Below are positions 41,090 through 51,051 of a stretch of DNA of 57,291 nt, piece by piece. The stretch lies in contig BFEA01000056.1 in NCBI GenBank assembly GCA_003427395.1, forward strand, positions 688,388-745,678, given 5' to 3'. The stretch's first letter is position 1. Each line of letters begins with the position of its first letter. Source of the DNA: Chara braunii (Eukaryota; Streptophyta; Charophyceae; Charales; Characeae). A program made the translations under genes and the position numbers. The notes beneath the pieces are model-generated. The model ran no database searches. It was not told where the DNA came from and worked only from the letters and a program-made list of their open reading frames with translations.

Positions 41090-41535
41090 TCGTGCGCAAG
41101 CGCACGTTGGTGCGCGCGGGTCCGCGCGATCCTCCTCCTCTCGCACGCGGATGTGCGCTGGTGCACGCGACTCCCCGCGGCCCTCCTCCTCTCATGCGGG
41201 TGCGCGCTGATGCGCGCAGCTCCCCGAGGCCCTCCTCGTCTCGCGCGCGGATGCGCGCGACTCCCCGCGGTCCCTCTCCTCTCGTACGCAGGTGCGCACT
41301 GGTGCGCGCTGCTCCCCGCGGCCTTCCTCCTCTCGCACGGGTGCGCGCTGATGCGCGCAGCCCCCCGAGGCCCTCCTCGTCTCGCGCACGGATGCGCGCT
41401 AGTGCGCGCGACTCCCCTTGGTCCCTCTCCTCTCCTACGCAGGTGCGCGCTGGTGCGCGCTGCTCCCCGCGGCCTTCCTCCTCTCGCGCGAGTGCGCGCG
41501 ACTCCCCGCGGTCCCTCTCCTCTCGTATGCAGGTG
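41090..41535 (+). repeat. GC-rich minisatellite inside 5' LTR
   Basis: The counterpart of 26140-26665, with the same CTCCCCG/GTGCGCGCTG subunits but a shorter array. Long arginine- and alanine-rich frames on both strands are read-through of this array, not genes. Confidence 0.85.
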
Positions 41536-42548
41536 CGCGCTGATCCCAACTCGCGCGTGCCGTGTGAGCGCCTTCCCCCGTGCGCAACTTGTCCCCTCCT
41601 CTGTCCTGCGCTCGCCTGAAGCCCCCGGTGCGTCCGTGCGCTCTCAGTCCGTGTGCGCCATCCGTTCGCGTGTGTCCCTGTTTGTGCGCGTCTCGTGTCG
41701 TGCACTCCTGTCTTCCCCTTCTCCGTGTGTGTCCCCGCCCCTTGTTCGCTGTCCCGTGAGCCTGAAGTCCCGTGCGCCTGAAGCTTCCCCGTGAGGGATG
41801 TCCCGTGCGCTTCCTGCCCCGTGCGCCCGAAGTCTCATGCGCCTCTGTTCTAGCTCGCGAAGAATGTCCCATGTCCGGGCCCGGTTCGGCTTATGTACTC
41901 CTCCGGACCCTTCCCACAAGTGTGTGCCCCGGCCTCGAGTGCACCGAGGCTGCCAACCACTTGCAGCGCCTCGGTACCGTGGCTGTGCCTAGGCCTGCTT
42001 AGGCCCTTGAAAAGTCTCTGGTGAAAAGGGCCTTCGCCTCGGGAACCGGGCCCTTTGCAGCGCCCTAGTACCGAGCCTACCTCCGGGCCTGTCTCCGGCC
42101 GCCCGGGCCTAGGCGGTCCCCACGTAGTAGTGGCACCGCTCTTAGAGGAAAACCCAGCCTAGCCGGGCCCCGCGTCCTAGCGGGACCACCCATTCAGAGA
42201 AAAACTCAACCGACCTAATGGCCCCTTGCCCGCAGTGCCGGCCCGCGTCATGGTCGGTGAGTCGCGGCCGGATAAAGTAGGCTCCTTGATCGCAGCGTCG
42301 GCCCGCTTCATGGTCGGTGTGTCCCAGCCACGTAAAATAGCGTCGAGCAATGATATCGTCGTGCCGTTCTCCGGCGTGTCGTCTCACCGGATGGTTGATA
42401 ATTGTCGGTAACCCCGTCGGTCCCAGTGTCGGTCCGTCTCATGGTCGATGAAGCCCGGCCAGGTAGAATACTGTCGAGTGGGGTTGTCGTCGCGTGCCCT
42501 NTGAAAGGAAGTAAAGGGCGGCGTAGCATTGTAGCCGCCCGACACCGC

Positions 42549-44253
42549 GCACAAGCGCGCGCTAGTGCGCACATCCCACCGGCGTCCCGTTCCGTAGTGA
42601 GCAGGTGCACGCGAGTGTCTGGCAGGTGCGCAAATGTGCAGGCGGTGGTGCGAAGTGTCCCATGCCGGTGTGCAATCGTGCGCGGTGTCGTGCGCAGTAT
42701 CCCCCCCGGCTTACCGTTCCGTAGCGCGCAAGTGTGCGCTGGTGTCCCGCAGACGCACAAACGTGCACGCGGTGGAAAGCAGTGTCCCCGCGGGTCCGCT
42801 ACCGTGCGAGGTTTTATGCGCAGTATCCCCGCAAGTGCGCAATCGTGCGCGGTGTCGTGTGCAGTATCCCCGTGGGTGCGCAATCGTGCGCGGTGTCGTG
42901 TGCAGTATCCCCGCGGGTGCGCAATCGTGCGTGGTCTCGTGCGCAGTATCACCGTGGGTGCGCAATCGTGCGCTGTGTCGTGCGAAGTATCCCCGCGGGT
43001 GCGCAATCGTGCGTGGTGTCATGCGCAGTATCCCCGCGGGTGTGCAATCGTGCGAGGTCTCGTGCGCAGTATCCCCGCGGGTGCGCAATCGTGCGCGGTG
43101 TCGTGCGCAGTATCCTCGCGGGGGCGCAATCGTGTGCGGTCTCGTGCGCAGTATCCCCCCCGGCTTACCGTTCCGTAGCGCGCAAGTGCGCACAGCCCTC
43201 CTTCCGCGACTCCCCCTTTGCGCGTAGGTCATCCTCCTCTACCTTCGTCCGCCCGTGACGTATCTGCGAGCGTGGTTCTCCGTTCGTGCTTCGTTTGTGC
43301 CTCCTGGCTCTTGTGCTCGTCTTCCTTATACGTACGTGCGCCCCGTACGTGTCTCGAGCCAGTCCGTGTCTCTCCCTCCTGTGGTCCCTTGTGCGTGGAG
43401 TCTCCTCGTGCGCTCTCTCGCAGCCCGTGCACGTCTCTCATGTGCCTCCGTCCGTGCCAGCCCTCTTCTCCGAGCAGTCCCGTGCGCCTCCAGTCCCGTG
43501 CGCCTGTCCTCGCCTGTGAAGAATGTCCCATGCCTGGGCCCGGTTGGGCTTAAGTACTCCGCCGAGCCCTTCTCACAAGTGCGTGTGTGTGTGCCACAGC
43601 CCCTGGTGCACAGAGGCTGCGAAACACTTGCAGCGCCTCGGTACCGCACCCGCGCCCGGGCCTGATTGGCCTCCAAAAAGCCACCGACGGAGGGGGCCTT
43701 CTCGTAGGGAACTGGGCCCTCTGCAGCCACCTGGTACCATGACTAGTCCCGAGCCTGTCTTAGGCCTGCCCGGGCCTAGGTGGTCCCCACGCAGCAACAG
43801 TGCCGCTCTTAGGGAAAAATCCAGGCGGGCCCCACAAGTGAAAATTGGTCTCATCACTCAGTTGGGCCTAAGTGGTCCCTGCGTCCCAGCGGGACCGCCC
43901 CTTCGGAAGAGAATTCGACTGGCCCAATTGCCTCTTGCCCATGATGTCGACCCGTGCCATGGTCGGTGAGTCCCGGCCGGATAAAGTAGGCCCCTTATTC
44001 GCAGCGTCGGTCCGCTTCATGGTCGGTGTGTCCAGGCCACGTAAAACAACGTCGAGCAATGATATCGCCGCGCCGTTCTCCGGCGTGTCGTCCCACCGCA
44101 TGGTTGATAATTGTTGGTAACCCCGTCGGTCCCAGTGTCGGTCCGTCTCATGGTCGATGAAGCCCGGCCAGGTAGAATATTGTCGAGTGGGGTTGTCGTC
44201 GCGTGCCCTCTGAAAGGAAGTAAAGGGCGGCGTAACATTGTAGCCGCCCGACA
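42549..44253 (-). mobile_element. outer (older) LTR, high-coordinate part
   Basis: It resumes the outer LTR after the CCGC target duplication. The last 300 bp are nearly identical to the ends of the inner LTRs and finish GTAGCCGCCCGACA at 44253. The middle (about 43480-43840) is clearly more diverged, though still alignable (for example AACACTTGCAGCGCCTCGGT near 43623). A 41 bp tandem array not present in the inner LTRs lies in its first 600 bp. Confidence 0.8.
42695..43160 (+). repeat. 41 bp tandem array, about 10 units
   Basis: CAGTATCCCCGCGGGTGCGC units start at 42821, 42862, 42903, 42944, 42985, 43026, 43067, 43108 and 43149, each 41 bp apart, with one diverged unit at 42780. On both sides the array is joined to the same CCCCCCCGGCTTACCGTTCC segment (42699 and 43153), showing that a flank was duplicated too. 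Arg/His-rich frames through the array are not genes. Confidence 0.9.
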
Positions 44254-45069
44254 CCAGACCACCTCTGCGATTACATACAAATAGCCTTCGCACGTGGTTC
44301 GGTAGTTCGGCGGGGATACGCCCACCCAAAGGATGGTAAAAGCTCCCGCAGGTGGAGGTAAGTTGTGTCTCGCGTGACCCTATCTTGTCGTAGGGGCTCA
44401 CGAGAGGTACGGCTGGCGCACTCGGCCAGAGCAGCAAACCACACTCTACGACGAAGTCCTGCAAAATCCTGCGTGACGTGGCCGAGAGGATTCCCCTGCA
44501 GGACCGATGCGCCCGACAACGTAATCACCAAGCCTACGTAGAATCAGGGTTCGTAGCCATCGAGACCAATTTTCATCCCTTCTATCTCCTTCTTCCCTAG
44601 TACCACAATCTAACGGATGTCCCCTGGGAAGTGATAGTTCCCTACTGGCCCCGAAGGCCGTGCTCTGAGTGTCGGAAGTATTACACCTATAGGGCCGCGG
44701 GATTTGTCCGACTAACCCGTTCCGAAGTTGAGCACCGAGAACACAGCCTCAGACTGAGTACATTCATGTCAGATTCCGACGCTTGAGAAACCCGCAGACG
44801 ACAGGTGTTAGAACAGAGAGACACCCACTGTGTTCCCTCTGTGCACAAAATACAAGTCCGCCCCCGACGACGAGGCCGACGAAACTAGCTGCCCGGCCTT
44901 GGGAGGCGTATATCAGAAATTTTGGTCCCTCGCTAAACTACTTGCGCTTTTATCCTTGGAACTTGGCACCAGAGATCTAAGTTCTGACATAGGACTTCAC
45001 CCCACTTTCCTAAAATCCTTGACACACCCCCTTTACGCACTTTCAGACCCTTGCCCACTCCGAAACAGG
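44254..45069. other. unassigned DNA between outer LTR and LINE copy 2
   Basis: No homology to the LTR element interior or to known genes was recognised. It may contain the 5' end of the decayed LINE or internal sequence of the outer element, but nothing can be supported. Confidence 0.4.
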
Positions 45070-47255
45070 AAGTCGCGTTGGGCGTGAGGTTTGGGCGTCA
45101 CAACCTCGTTTTTCTCAAGTTGGATACCTCATTACTGAAAGTCCCTTCCTTCTGAACCCTGGTGAGGGAATTTGGACTTACTAGCAAACAACCAGACCTC
45201 AACAAGGGGACATAGTGGACTGGTTCAATATAGGGATTGCAGAGCTTAGAGAAAGAGTGCGAAAATTCTCAATAAAATATGCAAGAGACCGGAAAATTAT
45301 CCTTAACCGTCTCTTGCTCAATCTCGAAGAATAGGACAACTAATTGTTCCAACATCCTCTTGACATAAAACTCTTTCACAAACTCCATGCAGCAAGGGAT
45401 CTATTGCAATAACACCTAGACCTGCAAGCTCAAGCATGGAGAATCAAAGCTAAAATAAGAAAATATCAGACCGATGGCACCATGGCCAAACATCTTTTTG
45501 GCAACGCAAAAGTCAGAGCAAGACAAAACACAATTGTTGCCCTGAGACACCCTTTCCTCCAATAAAAGCCGATAGCACGCAACGCCTATCAAATATTAGA
45601 ATATGCCAAAGACTACTACAGTAACCTCTTTACATTCAGACCCATCAATGAGACTCACAAACCCTGAACGAGGTCGAATCGACCCTTGAAAATGTTATTT
45701 TCAACCGTCTTAGCACTCCATAGTGAAAAACTCCTTGACGCGCCACTACTAAAAAAATAGGTATGGGCAAAAAAACAATTGGAGGATGAAAAAACACCGG
45801 GCCTCAGACTCCTCCCCAAAGGAATTTTGACTGCGCTTTTGGCAAAAACTTCATTATGACCTCATGCTCTATGTCCAGGATGTACAAAGGCATGATACTT
45901 TTGGAAAATTTATGAGTCAGAGTGACACAACCTTGCTCTACAAAAAGGGGACGAGTTTAACATACACAATTATCGCCTAATTATGTTTCTGCCCCTTCCC
46001 TATAAATGGTGGTACAAACCTTAACAAACAGGTTCATAAACGTTCTAATCCACCCAAATCAATCAGACTTCATGCCCAACAGTACATCAAGGACAACATT
46101 CCAATAAATAACGAAACCATTAGATATGCTAGGGGGCAGAAGGCAGACGCTGCCATCATATTCATTGATTTCGAGAAAGCGTATGACCATGTTGACTGAT
46201 ATTTCCTCGATATGAGCTTACAAAGGAATTTTGGGGAAGCCTTTTGCCAATGGATAAGTATCATTCACAAAACAACAACCACAAATATCATATCAAACGC
46301 TTGTCTCCTCCCACCCTTCCCTCTTTAAGTCTAGCGACCCGTCAAACAAAGGGACCCGATCGCCCCACTCCTCTTTGTCATTGTCATAAATTAACCTTCA
46401 TTCGGGCGAGCCCCCCCCCAAAAAAGATAAAAATCTCATAAATTTCTTCGCACCTAATCCCGGTCACCTCACTCTTTGCAGATAACCTGATGGTGCTTAT
46501 CCACACAAATGACCAAAACTTTAGGGCAATAGAGGAGCCGGTTCACCTGTTCTCAGTGGCAACAAACACGAAAGTAAATCGGGGCACAAAAATCGAAAAG
46601 AAGTGGTTGCACTCTCAGGACCAACCTCCCCCCAACCCAACCTAGTGTCACCTGGAGAGAAAAGGAGGAGGCTATAAGGATCCTAGGGGTCAGGCTAACA
46701 ACACAATGCCCCCCAAAGGACCAAGGGGACTGCCTAGTAGAGGCAACCCTCGAAAGGATAACGAAATAAAATAGTCTCCACACCTACCTCGTAGGGGAGA
46801 CTTAGCGATTAACAACTCAATTCTGGTGGCAATCTGATATAAGATCGCAGTTCGAAAACTTGCCCCAAAACACGTGGCACGATTGAGAAGAGAAGTAACC
46901 ACTTACTTTTAGGAAAAATGTTGATATGAATGCCAGATACATATACCAAGTAAAAGATACAGAAGAGATTTGTCGACAACCAACCAGGCCAATATGGGCC
47001 TCCTCATCGACCCTCTGTAAACCTCATTTCTTGACATGTGGAGGCGAAAAGGTCCGGTTCATAGGACTACCCCTCTCAGATGGCCCGAGGTATGGAAGCA
47101 ACCTATCTTTGACAACCCACGAATATTGGATGAAGAGGGCCAAATGCTCAGTCTTCATTCCAGCTCGTTGTGGCTCTTGTGAGTCAAGAAAGGGTGTTAT
47201 ATAATTGACGATCTATGGTATCCCTTAAAGGGAGATTGAAAATTTGTGGAAACTT
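45070..47255 (+). pseudogene. LINE copy 2, heavily decayed (endonuclease tail, linker, RT, C-terminal region)
   Basis: Fragments in all three plus frames align in order with LINE copy 1. Near 45110 FLKLDTSLLKVPSF matches FFKLNTSLIKLHTF. Near 45220 DWFNIGIAELRERVRKFSIK matches EEWFNRGVAQLRE. Near 45480 MAKHLFGNAKVRARQ matches MAKTFFQKAKVRARQ. RT motif A reads IFIDFEKAYDHVD (46163), motif B DPIAPLLFVIV (46357) and motif C LFADNLMVLI (46475). ARLRREVTTYF lies near 46880. Numerous stops and indels are present, and the second Asp of the FADD box is Asn. There is no intact frame. The element was 5' truncated on insertion or by later loss, as is common for LINEs. Confidence 0.85.
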
Positions 47256-47374
47256 TGTTGAGTACCCGCTATAACTTTGAGCCCACAAACCTGATAATCT
47301 GATCAAAACTCAAATACGCCAATCCATATTCTTTCATCCCTCTTACTAACTTGACCTCCTTACTCCTTTTTCAA

Positions 47375-47500
47375 TCCATAAACACGTGTAATTCCATCTC
47401 CTACCGAAACCACTTGACCGATTTCATCCACTTGTAATTTGGTGTAATAACTTGTAATTCTTTGTTCTAATAAAGTAGATAGTTCCGAAGGTAAATTGTC
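47375..47500 (-). pseudogene. atp1: mitochondrial atp1 N-terminal fragment in nuclear DNA
   Basis: On the minus strand an open stretch reads LPSELSTLLEQRITSYYTKL, then QVDEIGQVVSVGDGITRVYG. This is the conserved N-terminal region of the ATP synthase F1 alpha subunit in its mitochondrial, not chloroplast, form. Only about 40 codons remain and the frame is cut at both sides. In mitochondria the protein forms the catalytic hexamer with beta. Here it is a nuclear copy of mitochondrial DNA. Confidence 0.8.
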
Positions 47501-47544
47501 TGCCTTCCAAGCAGGGGATATGGGTTCGATTCCCGTTATCCGTA
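47486..47544 (+). pseudogene. trnG: mitochondrial trnG(UCC) 3' part
   Basis: An anticodon arm CTGC-CTTCCAA-GCAG gives anticodon TCC (glycine). A T arm with TGGGTTCGATTCCCGTT and the 3' acceptor strand TATCCGT follow. The 5' acceptor strand does not pair with it, because the sequence upstream is atp1. The tRNA gene is therefore truncated at its 5' end at the junction near 47490 and is not functional. Confidence 0.7.
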
Positions 47545-47582
47545 ATTGTGATTTAATGGAAAAAAAATTGAGTTAAATAAAA

Positions 47583-47669
47583 TGCGCGTATCTCATGAAA
47601 CTCATGTAGAAGCACCCATCGTTGAATCTGTTATCTTAGCGGGAATTCTCTTAAAATTGGGAACTTAGT
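47583..47669 (+). pseudogene. nad4: mitochondrial nad4 internal fragment
   Basis: The plus strand reads THVEAPIVESVILAGILLKL followed by GT and a stop. This is the highly conserved transmembrane-helix segment of NADH dehydrogenase subunit 4 that normally follows a PEAHVEAP motif. The fragment lies in the middle of the gene and ends on both sides. Together with atp1 and trnG within 300 bp, in mixed orientation, it shows a rearranged mitochondrial insertion (NUMT). Confidence 0.75.
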
Positions 47670-47702
47670 TCGTGCAGAAACTGACACATAGTCATTTCTC
47701 AT

Positions 47703-48114
47703 CTAATACTCGATGACCCATTCCCACGCTTGTGAGATAGAACAGTGAGATAAGTTGAAAAAAATCTCTTTGATGTCAAATGATACTCCTACCAAGAACT
47801 CACCTTTTTTCAGTTTTTTATTCAACTTCACAATCCCCTGCATCAGATTCAACATAGTACGGAGGTTAAGATTGGTATTACCAGGAAGTTTCCATAGCAT
47901 GTGATTCTGAATACGTCAGGCAGATCGATCACCATCTACTAACGTCTTTGTGTTTGGGTATATAGTAGGCTCTTCCAAAACTTTCGTCCTCCTTCCATTT
48001 TACCACATGTTGGATATCCCTCAGCACATAATTATCCCAACACTTTTTTAACACAATACCTTCATCTTTTGAATAGATTGCGAGGGTCACATTTTTAAGA
48101 AAAAGTTTGTCCAA
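47703..48114 (-). pseudogene. RT fragment up to motif A
   Basis: Two frames (48114-47929 and 47900-47703). The first ends GRAYYIPKHKDVSRW, resembling the PKxHK fingers motif of Penelope-like and related RTs. The second holds LVGVSFDIKEIFFNLSH, a motif A strand with the catalytic Asp followed by a Phe-x-Asn-Leu pattern usual in that group. Motifs B and C are missing because the sequence changes to mitochondrial DNA just below 47.7 kb. Confidence 0.55.
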
Positions 48115-48471
48115 CCCTTCCCTGTATACCGTCGGACAACACGATAGGAGTACAAACCAGACCTCGAAGCCTCTCCATCTCTCTCACAACCACATCCACA
48201 TCCACATCCACAGACATGACTAACCCACCATCATTAGTAAAAAAAAAAACAATGAGATAAAACAAATTTAGAAAAGAAATCCCTAATAAGGGAAAATTCA
48301 TATGCAGAAGAAGCAAGTGACTGAAAGGAGTTTAGAAGATGACACCTTAGTCCCGAGACTGAGCGTCGAGAAGGTTGTAGAATATTATTAGAGTTTCTCA
48401 TCACATAAGGAAAGAGAGACACCTCACTCATTCGAAAAGCCACATGACCACCAGATCGTGGAAAGGAGAAG

Positions 48472-49224
48472 TCACAAGTTACATGAACACACTACATCCA
48501 CTTCACGTGCCGCTCTACGATGGTTGTGTATCACGTCACCCACTGTTTTATTCTTACACCATACCACCCTCATTCGTCTTACCGCTAAATCCTTTCGTGC
48601 CTTTGAAAAATTTAACCTCCTGATAAACTCATCACATACTGTCCGAATTGATGTCTTACACAAATCCTGATCCTACACAACTCGAACGACTATTCGTTTT
48701 CGTAGCTGCACATTACACTGTGTGCAGTTCATGATAAAATTGCCTCAGCCTAGCCCTAGTCCGCTTTTCTGTGAAACAACGGATTGCGGTATATGCATGA
48801 TTCAACTGATCAAGATCCCAACCACACAACTCACGATGACTGATTGGATAACTCAAACACAGTCTCAATGGTTCCTTACATTCCAATAACTGATATAAAA
48901 ACAATTAAATCGTAACAAATATAAGTACCAATCCACAATTCAATCATTCCCTAGACCGTCGAAACTGACCCACCCCGAATTCGTATGAGACAGTCGATGC
49001 CCATAACACCTCTTTAACACTTTCCACGATTCTACCATCGAACTTTCATCCCGACGTACAACATCACATCGATGTCGCCCATGCTTATAACAATAGTTCA
49101 AAATCCGACCCAACTCGTGCAATACAATCCCCACGCTCGAATGAAACATAATCAGCGACTTGTTATGTCTGATAACGTCAACATCTTCGTTCGTTCTCTT
49201 CTTTTCTCTCAATCGTTCTCGCAA
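48472..49224 (-). pseudogene. broken region between the nuclease and RT
   Basis: Three short frames (49224-48940, 48904-48713, 48663-48472) relay through this part. They are basic (RERLREKKRTNED; RKDLAVRRMRVVW) and all in the element's sense. No domain is recognised. About 350 bp of unassigned sequence (48471-48115) separates them from the RT fragment. Confidence 0.4.
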
Positions 49225-49748
49225 TCGTTTTCACGTTTTTTTTTACCTACATAGCTTATCTCGACTGTTCTGTGCCACGATAAATTACAAATAAAAAACT
49301 TTTCACATTGTTCGACATCATCCTCGGTGCACACACAAATTGGGATCGCTACATAATTATGCACGCCACCCCATCTCAACCAGCGATAGAGTTTCTCGCT
49401 TCGACTTCCCTTACCAATCAAATTCGGATTGATGGCCCTATAAACATGCTTATTCCAACAAATAAATAAGTCATGTGTGGTACTCCAAACGTAGATATGC
49501 CGACACCAAGGTGAAACAAGCATATACACCAACGGTCTATCACATTTATCAAAGTCGAACTTATCAGATATCAATCGTGATATATCATCACTAACTTTAC
49601 AGGCCCACGAAATCTGCTGTGACAGAATTAAACAAAAAACAGCTAAGCACATAACACGATTCAAGTTCACCAACCTACACCGAAGAAGAGCAAACTCAGA
49701 GCACCGACGATTCGCACACCATCTTACCAATTGCCAAAGGTAAGTCAT
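49209..49748 (-). pseudogene. GIY-YIG-like endonuclease domain
   Basis: A 179-residue frame. The domain starts near residue 70: RPLVYMLVSPWCRHIYVWST matches the GIY-(about 10)-YIG pattern, with VY for the GIY strand and IYVW in place of YVG (Gly replaced by Trp). A His in NKHV and a later Glu in DDVEQCEKFFI occupy plausible active-site positions, but the expected Arg after the YIG strand is not evident. The family makes single-strand cuts in DNA. Loss of the Gly and Arg indicates an inactive relic. Confidence 0.55.
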
Positions 49749-49762
49749 GTTCGGGACCGAAC

Positions 49763-50239
49763 CTAAGAGGACGTGTCCTCTCCGCCGGTTCTTCCGAGGC
49801 CAGGACTACCTCCATATATATTTTCAAACACCTCATCGATAGTCATGCCAGTTCTCAGAGGCTCGCCTCCAAAGACTTTTTCCACTCGTTTGTTGATGTT
49901 GTCCTCCTTTGCACGATCCAACGTAGTATAGACGATACCTTCCTCAACACAAATAACCATAATTTCGTTCTTCTTCAGTGGTCTCAACCCCTGTCGATTT
50001 TTCGCAATAAATGCCTCCTTGTTGTTTGCTTGCACCACTTGCCGTTCCTGCTCCATGGGTCGTTTGCCTTTGTCCGCTTTGCTCTCAGGTGCTTTAGCAG
50101 CCTCTTCCATCCTGGTTCGCAGGTTTGTACCCAGAACATTTTGCTGTCTCTCCATTTCCAACCTTGCAAGTTTGTCTTTAAGCTTTTCGATCCCCGTTTC
50201 CTTCTCTCGCTGCCCATTCAGCGCTTCTGCCCGGTGCAT
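49763..50239 (-). pseudogene. charged linker of the retroelement
   Basis: A 158-residue frame. The first half is helical and charged (EKLKDKLARLEMERQQNVLG). The second half is more ordered, with NEIMVICVEEGIVYTTLDRA and a GGEPLRTGMTIDEVFENIYG end. No family is recognised. It sits between coiled coil and GIY-YIG domain and ends 15 bp before the next frame. Confidence 0.45.
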
Positions 50240-50361
50240 CTTGGTCTTACCCTCCCCTGTGTCGTAGGAGTAGTTTCGATCGCAATCCCTCCCCTTTTCT
50301 GCCCGGGGCGCAGAGCCTCAGCCTTCCAGTTGTTCGCATTCATGACAACATCATCTTTCTC

Positions 50362-50758
50362 TTACCTCAGCGAACAAATCTCTTCTTTCATTCGCACCAG
50401 CCTATTTTCTGTCTCTTCTTGTCTCTTACGTATGTTTTCTTCAAACTCAAGCGCCCTCCTTAACGCCGCTTTTGGCAAGGAGATGCAAGCGTTGACTGAC
50501 ATTCCCCTCATAAATTGCGTACACTTTAGGTTCTCCATCTCAGTCTTCAATTTCTCCACCTCATTTCCATTGTCTCTGTTTTTCACACAGCGAATCAAAT
50601 CTTGCATTCATCGTGTCTCCTAACTGCTTCTGAAATTCTTCACGTTCCGTCTTCTCCCTCTCTCTCCTTTCCTCTTCTTCCTTCAAACGGGCTGGCCGCT
50701 CTTGTTCTTCTTTCTTCTCATGTTCCTTCATGTCGTGGCGCACCTTCCCTTTGGACAC
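50362..50758 (-). pseudogene. coiled-coil segment of the retroelement
   Basis: Two overlapping frames (50758-50561, 50607-50362) are rich in Glu, Lys and Arg with heptad-like leucine and methionine spacing (EKKEEQERPARLKEEEERRE; ALEFEENIRKRQEETENRLV). A coiled coil may oligomerise the protein. A frameshift near 50.58 kb splits it. Confidence 0.55.
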
Positions 50759-51051
50759 CGTGCCTTCGATATTGCACAGTCGTTGATTCGTCTGATGCCA
50801 CCACCACTACCATACTGTCCGTAGCTATTGTGGTAAGACGAGGAAGGATATGATGTAGAAGAATTAGCATCAGGAAGGGTTAATAGTGGTGCTTGTGCAG
50901 GGACAATGGCAGTATTGGGATTAGACACCGAATTCCGAGGTGGGCGTGGACAAAACTGGGCAAAGTGGCCCGGTTGCCCACAGTTGAAGCACGTTCGGAC
51001 GAGATTAGACGAAGAAGCTTGAGGGATGGACGCCATTGCAGTAGTCGTCAA
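50728..51051 (-). pseudogene. CCHC zinc-knuckle N-terminus of the retroelement
   Basis: A 107-residue frame starts MTTTAMASIPQ and contains VRTCFNCGQPGHFAQFCPRP, a canonical CX2CX4HX4C knuckle that binds single-stranded nucleic acid. A serine/tyrosine/glycine-rich linker (SSSYHNSYGQYGSGGGIRRI) follows. The frame continues into the coiled-coil frame by a short overlap (50758/50728). It is the likely N-terminus of the element protein. Confidence 0.65.

Larger units (their letters stand above)
24726..42544 (-). mobile_element. 17.8 kb LTR retrotransposon, Ty3/gypsy domain order
   Basis: Two long direct repeats (24726-27575 and 39647-42544) both start TGTCGACCGG and end GCCCGACA on the plus strand, satisfying the TG...CA rule. 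The element is bounded by a 4 bp duplication CCGC (24722-24725 and 42545-42548). Transcription is on the minus strand, with the primer site next to the high-coordinate LTR and a G-rich polypurine tract next to the low-coordinate one. The order gag, protease, RT, RNase H, integrase is that of Ty3/gypsy elements. Size, long LTRs and 4.8 kb of extra 5' reading frames recall Ogre-type giants of plants, but the extra frames are not recognisably the same. Stops in most genes make this copy non-autonomous. Confidence 0.92.
39647..42544 (-). repeat. 5' LTR (high-coordinate copy), 2898 bp
   Basis: The partner of 24726-27575, starting TGTCGACCGGTAGAAG and ending GTAGCCGCCCGACA. Many stretches are identical to the other LTR; differences are scattered substitutions, the 98 bp block it retains, and fewer units in the GC-rich minisatellite. 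Ambiguous bases at 40297, 40528, 40544, 40577, 40607 and 42501. On the minus strand the promoter should lie in the high-coordinate half; I cannot point to a TATA box with confidence. Confidence 0.92.
47703..51051 (-). mobile_element. decayed Penelope-like element candidate: CCHC, coiled coil, GIY-YIG, RT
   Basis: Consecutive minus-strand fragments over 3.35 kb read, in order, a CCHC zinc knuckle, a glutamate/lysine-rich coiled coil, a basic linker, a GIY-YIG-like nuclease and the first half of a reverse transcriptase. A GIY-YIG nuclease with RT is the hallmark of Penelope-like elements. Most have the nuclease at the C-terminus; the Chlamys/Naiad group, known from green algae and protists, has it at the N-terminus, as here. 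The RT is cut after motif A, where the mitochondrial insertion begins. All parts are frameshifted. Confidence 0.6.

Noticed and set aside
42308-43258. Frames of 170-260 residues with Arg/His or Cys/Ala/Val repeats
   Set aside because: They follow the 41 bp array. Since 41 is not a multiple of three, the same DNA repeat is read in all phases, which is not how a protein repeat is maintained.
23383-44253. A clear target duplication or primer site for the outer LTR
   Set aside because: The five bases before 23383 (CTCCT) and after 44253 (CCAGA) differ, and neither flank shows a TGGCGCC-type primer site or a clean purine tract, so its status (solo or truncated) stays open.
44600-44760. Possible 5S rRNA-like sequence (GTTCCGAAGTTGAGCACC)
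   Set aside because: Only a short stretch resembles the 5S internal region. The rest of the 5S structure could not be found.
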